From Leptospira biflexa (GTDB taxonomy: Bacteria; Spirochaetota; UBA4802; UB4802), in contig DYLU01000001.1 of NCBI GenBank assembly GCA_020721905.1, forward strand, positions 1 through 32,438: a DNA stretch of 32,438 nt. The letters are read 5' to 3'. A program made the position numbers and the translations under genes. Positions 15,902 through 23,900 of the stretch are shown here, piece after piece; positions within the stretch are counted from its first letter, which is position 1; each line of letters opens with the position of its first letter. A model generated the notes under the pieces. The model had not been told where the DNA came from, made no database searches, and saw only the letters and a list, made by a program, of their open reading frames with translations.

Positions 15902-17464
15902 ATGAAAACAATTAAATCATCGTATGAATATGTAATCATTGGCAGCGGTTTTGGCGGATCATTCCCTGCATACCAGTTAGCAAAAGCCGGTAAGGAAGTA
16001 TGCATCATTGAGCGTGGTGTATGGGTTAAGCGCGATGATACCTGCTGGGACGAATTTGCATTGCACCTTCAGAAACAACCATTGTATCAGGGACACACTC
16101 CATATTTAGTTGATCAGCGGGGAAAAGTTGAAGCTGACTGGCCGTATGACACGGTTGGAGGCATGTCAACATTTTACGGTGCTGCAGCGTTCAGACTCAG
16201 AGTTCAGGATTTTGCGGGACCACCACAACCCGATTCAGATAAACGCAATACCAAACTGGCATGGCCATTTGACTATAAAACATTAGCCCCTTACTATGAT
16301 AAAGCCGAAGAACTTCAGTGCGTTGCTGGCATACGTGGGCAGGACATAACCGAACCGCCACGAAAAAAAGATTATCCGCAAAAACCACCTCTGCAATTAT
16401 CACGCCCTTCCCAAAAGATCTGGGATGCTGCAACACAGCTGGGACTTCATCCATTTTACATACCCATGGCTATTAATTTCACCGGTAAATGTAACAGCAT
16501 GCCGTGCATACTGTGTAACACCTGTGACCATTATCTTTGTAAAATCAGGGCCAAGATGGACTTATCCATTTCGGTTTTGCCAAAAGCACTTGACTATGGT
16601 GCTATACTGCTTGATAATCATCGCGCAGTAAAAATCAATTTTAGCAAAAATAAAGCGCAATCAGTTGAAATTATTAACCAGGGAACGGGTCAGCGACATA
16701 CAATAAAATGTAAATATCTCATAATAGCTGCAGGGCCTATCGCCACACCTCACCTGTTACTTGCTTCGGGCATTGAAAGCGTTAGTTCTGCAACACAGCA
16801 TATTGGTCATAACCTGATGCGTCATATTAACGGAGTGGTAAGCGGTGTTGTTCCCTATATAGCAAACCCTGATAACACCCTGGCCAAGCGGGTTGCTATC
16901 GCTGATTATTATTATGGCGATAGTTCCAGTCAAGGTTTTCCCCGGGGTAACTGGGGCATTATTCAGGATATAGCCACACCGGGCAAAGGTGTGATAAAAG
17001 CCAATGCACCGTTTGGATTAAAGAATATTGCTGCAACATTCTCACAATTTCTGATTAACCAATTGGTCATTGCCGAAGATATACCGCAATATACTAACAG
17101 AGTGTATTGTTTAAACTCAAAAGATACATTTGGCATGCCCAATACTGCAATTTACCACAGGTATCATTCACGCGATATTGCTGTACGTGAAGCTCTTTAC
17201 AATGCGGCAAAACGCATACTGAAGCAGGCAGGCGCAAAAATTTTCTACTATATGCCAATAATAACATTTTCCCATGCACTGGGCACCTGCAGGATGGGAA
17301 ATGACAAGAATCTTTCACCGGTTAATCCTGAGTGTCGGTTATGGGACATTACCAACTGTTATATTACTGATGCAAGTGTGCTGCCAACTGGTGGCTCGGT
17401 TAATCCAAGTTTAACCATAGCAGCAAATGCATTGCGGGTGGCAGACATTATGCTAAAAAGGTGA
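15902..17464 (+). CDS. Second GMC-family oxidoreductase with Cys cluster
   Basis: The protein is 520 aa. The FAD motif GSGFGG (Gly14/16/19) has the form seen in cholesterol-oxidase-like GMC proteins. The ribose-binding segment is EVCIIERG and the FAD-contact region is TVGGMSTFYGAAAFRL. The C-terminal catalytic region is SHALGTCRMG (His458) and GGSVNPSLTIAANAL (Asn501). A Cys cluster at Cys197/202/205/208/213 (CNSMPCILCNTCDHYLC) sits at the same place in the chain as the CxxCxxCxxxC of the other GMC protein but with different spacing. It may hold an Fe-S centre or zinc. There is no signal peptide. No clear Shine-Dalgarno precedes the ATG at 15902; the gap from the hydrolase gene is 28 bp. The two GMC proteins look only distantly related, so they are not a recent duplication. 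Confidence 0.9.
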   Translation: MKTIKSSYEYVIIGSGFGGSFPAYQLAKAGKEVCIIERGVWVKRDDTCWDEFALHLQKQPLYQGHTPYLVDQRGKVEADWPYDTVGGMSTFYGAAAFRLRVQDFAGPPQPDSDKRNTKLAWPFDYKTLAPYYDKAEELQCVAGIRGQDITEPPRKKDYPQKPPLQLSRPSQKIWDAATQLGLHPFYIPMAINFTGKCNSMPCILCNTCDHYLCKIRAKMDLSISVLPKALDYGAILLDNHRAVKINFSKNKAQSVEIINQGTGQRHTIKCKYLIIAAGPIATPHLLLASGIESVSSATQHIGHNLMRHINGVVSGVVPYIANPDNTLAKRVAIADYYYGDSSSQGFPRGNWGIIQDIATPGKGVIKANAPFGLKNIAATFSQFLINQLVIAEDIPQYTNRVYCLNSKDTFGMPNTAIYHRYHSRDIAVREALYNAAKRILKQAGAKIFYYMPIITFSHALGTCRMGNDKNLSPVNPECRLWDITNCYITDASVLPTGGSVNPSLTIAANALRVADIMLKR

Positions 17465-17468
17465 TGCT

Positions 17469-18461
17469 ATGAAACATGATAATTTGCCTTTCATTTGCTT
17501 TTTTGGATGCGGGTATATTGCCAGGCGTCATGCAAAGATTATACGGAAGATGTATCCTGATATTCGTTTGGGTTTTTCAAGCCTGTACGAAAAAGACGCA
17601 AAGGAATATGCAGCACAATTTGAGGGCATTGCATTTAAAAATTATGAAGAGGCAGCACAATCCCATTGTGATATTGCATTCATCACAACTCCCCACGCAT
17701 ATCATAAAGACCTGGCAATTCTGGCTGCTAATAATAAAAAGCATATCATTGTTGAAAAGCCTGCAACACGCAATCTCAAAGAATTTGATGCTATTGTACA
17801 AGCTGTTAAAAAAAATAAAGTACGGTTTGCTGTGGCTGAAAATTACTATTTCAAACCGTTTTTAAAAATCATTCAATCACATATAGCAAACGGTTCAATT
17901 GGCAAACCTCTATATATACGGCTAACTAAACATAATCACGATACCATTGCAGGATGGCGTACTGATCCTGCCCTTATGGGTGGTGGTGCATTGCTTGAAG
18001 GTGGTTGCCACTGGGTAAATGAACTTGTATCACTTTCAGGTGCTTCACCTGTTGCAGTTCAGGCTGTCAAAGCAGATGTTCTATATCAAACAAACGTACC
18101 TTTTGAAGATACTATTCATATCACCGTGAAGTTTGGCAATGGCACTTTTGGCACATTATTCCATTCATGGTTTGTTCCCAATACATTTAAAGGAATGGCT
18201 CTATCTAAAATCTACGGCACAGGAGGCAATATCACCTTCGAAAGCAATGGACTCTTTACCATTATCAAAGGCAATCGCTTTGCTTTACGTTTTTCTTTCA
18301 GGGATTTTTTAGGTTTTGCTGCCATGCACAGGTCTTTTATTGAGAACTATCGCACACAAAAACCCTGGGAACCGGATTATATGCGTATACGCAAAGAATT
18401 GGCCTTAATTGAGGCCGCATACCGTTCGTTGAAGACGAATAAATTTGAAGAGATAGAATAA
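17469..18461 (+). CDS. Gfo/Idh/MocA-family NAD(P)-dependent oxidoreductase
   Basis: The protein is 330 aa. The N-terminal Rossmann fold has GCGYIARRHA (Gly13 onward). FITTPHAYHKD leads to the family hallmark EKPATRN (Glu96-Lys97-Pro98), and the C-terminal domain has the GGGALLEGGCHWVNEL segment with candidate catalytic His181. Family enzymes oxidise or reduce sugar or cyclitol hydroxyls, and some act on bile pigments or other ring compounds. It follows the GMC gene by 4 bp, with AAAGGTG overlapping the GMC stop region as its ribosome-binding site, and it is the last gene before an intrinsic terminator. It may carry out a second oxidation or reduction step in the same pathway. Confidence 0.9.
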   Translation: MKHDNLPFICFFGCGYIARRHAKIIRKMYPDIRLGFSSLYEKDAKEYAAQFEGIAFKNYEEAAQSHCDIAFITTPHAYHKDLAILAANNKKHIIVEKPATRNLKEFDAIVQAVKKNKVRFAVAENYYFKPFLKIIQSHIANGSIGKPLYIRLTKHNHDTIAGWRTDPALMGGGALLEGGCHWVNELVSLSGASPVAVQAVKADVLYQTNVPFEDTIHITVKFGNGTFGTLFHSWFVPNTFKGMALSKIYGTGGNITFESNGLFTIIKGNRFALRFSFRDFLGFAAMHRSFIENYRTQKPWEPDYMRIRKELALIEAAYRSLKTNKFEEIE

Positions 18462-18465
18462 ACTT

Positions 18466-18499
18466 GCCCCACTTCAATCTTAATTGAATTGGGGCTTTT
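18466..18499 (+). terminator. Rho-independent terminator of the plus-strand operon
   Basis: GCCCCACTTCAAT (18466-18478), loop CTTA, ATTGAATTGGGGC (18483-18495), then TTTT. The stem is 13 bp with one mismatch. It starts 4 bp after the stop of the Gfo/Idh gene. Read from the minus strand the stem is followed by AAGTTTATT, a weak T-tract, so it may also partly end the convergent beta-barrel gene. Confidence 0.85.
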
Positions 18500-18554
18500 G
18501 TATAATTGTAAAAATATATACGCTACCTTTTATATATTACAATGGATGTATGAT

Positions 18555-20072
18555 TTATTTCTCATCACCAATTTTTGGTACTGTTGGCACCGTGAAGTTA
18601 TACCGTATTGCAAACGCAAATGCCAATGGATTATTTTCATTGGTAGTCCATGCTTTCCCTGAAACTATATAGGGACCAACTGTGAATAATTCAATATTTG
18701 CAAGCCAATCAAATGTAAAATTTTCCAGTCTATATGAAAGGCCTATACTCAATTCAGTTGACGAGGACGAAGTATCATCAATAGTAGACGGGATTTTTAC
18801 TGCACCCTGATTGATTATAGTTTCCCCATCCTCAGAAACAGGCTTATAAATTGTTTGTATAACACCAAACCTTCCTTTCCAGTTTTCAGATAATTTTGCC
18901 TCAAGACCAACTATAATAGGAACTCTAATTGCCGAATATGTTAATGTATATGTATCTACATTATTTGCTGGGGTAAGAGCATCCGTTCCATTATAGTCAT
19001 TTTTCATTGCTTCATATTTAGTAGCAACACCAACAAAGCCAGTAACATCATTTGCCATTAACATTTCATCACTGACACCACATTGGATTATCTGTCCTTT
19101 CCTGTTAAATGTATCCTTTGCATCAACATTTTTTGAACTATCACTCGTATCATTGACAAGCATTGTTCCTTCAGTGCTTCTATTAATCATAGCATATGAA
19201 ATATAAAAGTGTGCCTTATGTGACTTTGTCATTTGATAATTAACCCGTGCACTGCCACCAAAATCCATAGCTCCTTTTGTTTTGTAGTCCATATCAAAAT
19301 CTATACCCGGTTCATCAGATGTGTAATTATTATCTAAACCATACATGGCAAACGATGTAGCTATGTCGATACCAAATTTTGGGTTAATTCGTATATTAGC
19401 TCCTAATCCTGCAGTATATTCTGCATTAATGAGATTATACTCTTCTTGCTTATTTTGCGAACTATCAGTTTCCCGATAATGCTTCCATGAAGTTGCATAA
19501 CCAGCATAAGCACCTATACTAAATTTTGGGAAATCATATGCAAAAAAAGCACTAAAATTCCGTTGATTTAGTTTTTCACGCAATGATGGAGATGATGTAT
19601 TTGTACCTACTATATCACTTGCATCAAAAGGATCAGTCAAATCAAGGATTGATCCATCCAGTAATTCAACCTGATATGATTGTAACTGCTGTAATGATGA
19701 TGAATGTGTATATTTTGAATCAGCTTTTGCACTATATGTATCTTTATGAAATAAACTTGTAACACCATTATTATTCCAGATAGTATCATCAACAAATGCT
19801 CCCAAATCTAATCCTACATACAGCTTTCCTGTTGGATTATATAAAATACCACCCTTATTTTGGCCATCAATCACACCAATTCTTTCAACATACAGCAAAT
19901 CTTTAAAATCCTTTATATATGATGGGTTTTCATATATATACGTTTGCAGTCCATCAATAAACCATGGGTATTCATAGAGGCCCATACCCATATCGCGTAC
20001 TGATGTGGCATGTACATTCATTGCCACCAGCATTATGAAAATGTTACATAAGATAAAAAGTTTTAACCTCAT
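18555..20072 (-). CDS. Predicted outer-membrane beta-barrel protein
   Basis: The protein is 505 aa with a signal peptide (LFILCNIFIMLVAMNVHA, cleavage near residue 23). The mature N-terminus TSVRDMGMGLYEYPWFIDG, followed by a YENPSYI segment, recalls outer-membrane barrels of the FadL/TraF-like kind that start with a 'MGMG...NP' region. The body is made of alternating hydrophobic and polar strands rich in aromatic residues and Gly (FSIGAYAGYAT, GLSYRLENFTFDWL, AFAFAIRYNF). There are no TM helices. The ATG at 20072 has a good ribosome-binding site (AGAGGT). The C-terminus lacks a terminal Phe, since about 12 polar residues follow the last strand. Function unknown; transport or structure. Confidence 0.75.
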   Translation of the reverse strand: MRLKLFILCNIFIMLVAMNVHATSVRDMGMGLYEYPWFIDGLQTYIYENPSYIKDFKDLLYVERIGVIDGQNKGGILYNPTGKLYVGLDLGAFVDDTIWNNNGVTSLFHKDTYSAKADSKYTHSSSLQQLQSYQVELLDGSILDLTDPFDASDIVGTNTSSPSLREKLNQRNFSAFFAYDFPKFSIGAYAGYATSWKHYRETDSSQNKQEEYNLINAEYTAGLGANIRINPKFGIDIATSFAMYGLDNNYTSDEPGIDFDMDYKTKGAMDFGGSARVNYQMTKSHKAHFYISYAMINRSTEGTMLVNDTSDSSKNVDAKDTFNRKGQIIQCGVSDEMLMANDVTGFVGVATKYEAMKNDYNGTDALTPANNVDTYTLTYSAIRVPIIVGLEAKLSENWKGRFGVIQTIYKPVSEDGETIINQGAVKIPSTIDDTSSSSTELSIGLSYRLENFTFDWLANIELFTVGPYIVSGKAWTTNENNPLAFAFAIRYNFTVPTVPKIGDEK

Positions 20073-20199
20073 ACTTTACCTCTCATATTCTTTTTATTGT
20101 ACATAATTTTTTTATTCAAATCTAATGATATATGTAAATAGACATTTTAAAAAAATACATTAAAACTTTCATTATATTCAATACATACAATATGCTTTT

Positions 20200-20832
20200 T
20201 TAAAATATATATCCAATATATCCAGTATACATTAATGATGAAGTACTATGTATCTGGAAATAATAATGATATGATACATCACCACCTACAATGAACCTTT
20301 CTTTTATTTTGAAAAACAATCCCCCACCACCGCCCAAAGTCATTGATAATGTATTTTCGGTCTTGTCATTTAATTTTGAATAAATTATGGAAAAACCCGG
20401 ACCAGCTTTTCCTTGAATATATATGGATTTGTAAATCTGTATTGTTGCTGTAACGTTTGGCAACATTGTTACGTAATGCATTGAACCATCATATTCTTTG
20501 TCTTTAAAAGCATTATATGAAACATCTCCCCCTAGTCCAAATACAGTCTTCTGAATATTGTTTTTTTGCACAATCAGCTCGCCAACAATTCCAGAATTAA
20601 ACATTGTTTGCTGCTTTTTATCAGGAACAGCATATCCTCCTGAAATCAATAACCATATATTGTACATGGATTTTTTTGTGGATTCATCTTCTTTTGCTGT
20701 CATTTGTAATACCTGATTTTTGGCTGGTAACCCTTTTGTGATATTCTTTTGTGCATTAACAAAAGAATTAGATAACACAACATTAGCTACTATAAGAATA
20801 AGAATAAGAATGGTATAACGTAGGATTTTCAA
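20200..20832 (-). CDS. Small outer-membrane beta-barrel protein, TTG start
   Basis: The protein is 210 aa. It has a signal peptide (YTILILILIVANVVLS...VNAQ, cleavage near 27), then a short linker and about eight amphipathic strands (for example LLISGGYAV, GLGGDVSYNAF, SIYIQGKAGPGF, MTLGGGGGLFFKI). It ends YTGYIGYIF with a C-terminal Phe, the usual barrel-assembly signal. The layout fits OmpX/OmpA-like 8-stranded porin-family proteins. The start is TTG at 20832, preceded by GGGGTG; no ATG gives the signal peptide in frame. It lies about 100 bp downstream of the giant lipoprotein gene on the same strand. Confidence 0.75.
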   Translation of the reverse strand: MKILRYTILILILIVANVVLSNSFVNAQKNITKGLPAKNQVLQMTAKEDESTKKSMYNIWLLISGGYAVPDKKQQTMFNSGIVGELIVQKNNIQKTVFGLGGDVSYNAFKDKEYDGSMHYVTMLPNVTATIQIYKSIYIQGKAGPGFSIIYSKLNDKTENTLSMTLGGGGGLFFKIKERFIVGGDVSYHYYFQIHSTSSLMYTGYIGYIF

Positions 20833-20935
20833 AGCATCACCCCGCTTTTTAATTTTTAATATTACTTAATAGTATTGTCTGCAACATATGATTTAATTTT
20901 TTAAATCTAAAACAAAATTCAAAATGTATTATTTT

Positions 20936-23900
20936 TTACCAATCAAATCCCCGTTTATAATAATTAGGCCCCGCATTATAAAATACACCCTGCAACAAAC
21001 TGGGGACATAGATATACCTTTTTGAACGCATATTACCCTGAATATTAATTTTTACTGTTTTCCAATCTCGAGTTGTATTGCCAGGTTCATTAGCTCCCTG
21101 TGGCATTATTACCTCCCGCACCATACCCTGCGAATCATAAATACGCACAATGATGTTAATACCGCCTGCATACCAATTTGTTCCAGAAAAATTACGCACT
21201 GTATAGGTATAAATACCTTTTGCATATTGTACTCCCCCATAGCGCCACAAATTGATAGCCTCGGGTCCATATCCTGAACCTGTGATTGGATTTCCCGGGT
21301 ATACATCCTGTACCAATGCAGTTGTTGATTTTGTTCCGCTTCGATCAGGTACCGTTGTACTACCACCTGTACCCCGTTCATATAAACCCGTTAGTTCGTT
21401 ATAATTATATTGCCATCCAGTTCCAGTGACACCAATATATCCAACATGGAATCGATTAGCAGGTGACGCTGGTGAATCATCCCTTGCTTCAGTAACACTT
21501 TGGGATGTTGGACCAACTACGTGTAAATCAAGGTCTTCAGGGTACTGGCCCCATAATACTATGACCCGTACCATTGGCTCAACAAGAATCGCACATATAG
21601 CCTGTCTGCCTATATTTTTATTTCCATTAACAACAACATTGTCCACCTGCAAATCATAGTATCCAGTCTTTGAAAAAACAATGGTATAAACTCCTGGGTT
21701 CAATGTAATTGTAGTGAAATCACCATTGCTATTTGTTACTTTTGTATCCATTAAATTATTTTGCCAATCATATACACGGGCAATCACTCCCTGTAATTTG
21801 GATGCATCATTGGCATCAATTAGTTTACCTGTAATGGTTCCTGATGTAGCAGATGTTGGTACAAGATATAAAACGCCTGCAGTTGTTTGTTCACCCACTG
21901 CTATTGTTATATTATTTTTTGTAGTTTCATAAAATTGATCTTTACTGATAATTATTTTATATGCATTTGTTCCTATAGGTATACCTGAAATAGTGAATTC
22001 GCCATTATTGTCAGTTTGTGTTGTATCAATCAATTGATTATTATCCATACGCCGTATTTCAACATTTGCCCCACTTATATTAGAATAATCCACAGCATTC
22101 TGTACCACACCATTGACAATTCCAATCAATGTAATGCCATCGCTTGGATCACCCCAACTTTTCCAGGACGCATCATCTACAGGTTTACCCGATTCATCAT
22201 TTACTGAAACTCTTGCATAATATTGTTGTATTTCGGTACTTTCAGCTATAAACGTGTAGCTGTCAACATTGCCAATACTAACTCCATTTGTGCCTCCATA
22301 TACAATCTGTGTAAAATTAACATCTGCAGCAATTTGTATTTTTACATCTGCCGTACCAACCGGTCGTACCCAGTTGAACTGTAATACACTCTGTGTAGTT
22401 GTATCGCCCGTATCGTATGTACGTGGTGAAATAAGCGGTGGTGGCAATATAGTCCATTGATACGTAGTTGGCGTAGCCTGCCAGTTACCAGCTAAATCTC
22501 GTGCAATGACATCAATCTGATATAAAGCAGGTGATAAACCACTTAATGCAATAGGGAATTCCTTTATGATGTCGGATGTGGCTGGTGTCCATGGGCCATT
22601 ATTGATCCGGTACCTGTATGCAACAACGCCATTTCCTCCAACCTGTATATTTATGCTATTGTTTTGTGTAGGATTTTCAGGCAAATTGGAAAGTACTGCA
22701 ACAGGTGGAATGGTATCAACCTCCCATGTATAGGTTGTTGCTTCTGATTCAGGTTGTTCAAAATAGGGTGGTGTTGTACTTTTGCGGCCACATACATAGA
22801 TGGTGTATAGACCATCAGGTAAACCGGACAGTTCTATGTGTTGCGAAACATCAATCCAATCAGACCAATTACCAGTATTTACCTTATATTTATATTGGAT
22901 TATTCCCGTCCCTGCAATAATGAACGATGCCCAATTTTGATTTGTTGGGTTTTCAGGCCTATTGGTAATAGCCGCAATAGGATTTGTAGTATCCACACGC
23001 CAGGTATAGGTTGCTGCCTGATCTTCGGGAGTCCAGTTACCTGCTTCATCCAGTACTATAACATATAATGTATACGTATTATCAAGAAGACCTGATCTTG
23101 AAATTACAACTGAAAGGTCTTGTGGCCCACTCCAATCTTCATTATTTATTTTATATTTGTATTTAACAATTCCAGTGCCATCCACAGTAACGTTAATACT
23201 GGTTTCAGCAGTGGGATTATTTGGAAGGTTTTGCAACGTGAAATCTACATTATACGCTGGTGGTGTTGTATCAACAATCCAGCTATGCACAGTGGCATTA
23301 TTTTCACTTTGCCATGTACCAGCTGAATTTTTACCAATTACTTGAATTTGATGTGCACCATGAGATAATCCTGTACGAATGATTGGATCATTAATGGCAA
23401 TTTCCCCACTCCATTGATTATCATCAAGTTTGTATTTGTATGATATTATATCCTGTCCACCCACCATTATATTAAAGGTTGTATCATTTGTTATTGGATC
23501 AGGTAAACCGCTTATAAACTGAGCAACAGGTGTTGATGTATCTATTGTCCAGGTATATGACGTTGCCTGATTTACAGGTTGCCAGTTACCTGCTTCATCC
23601 TTAGCAATAACATATAGCGTATGTACTCCAGCCCCAATATTTACTTCATCTATAGTATCATCATTATTAATCAAAATTTCTTGCGACCCTGTAGGGTCAG
23701 GATTATCCAGCGAATACTTATATGCATAGACACCCACACCATACACCTTTACTGATATATTCTGTTGGTTGGTTGGATTTTCCGGAAGACTGGTTATCTG
23801 TACAATTGGAGCTATGGTATCAATTCGCCATTCAACCGTAGTAGCAGCATCAACTTCCTGCCATTGCCCAAGTTCATTTTTACCAATTACCCTAAGGATA

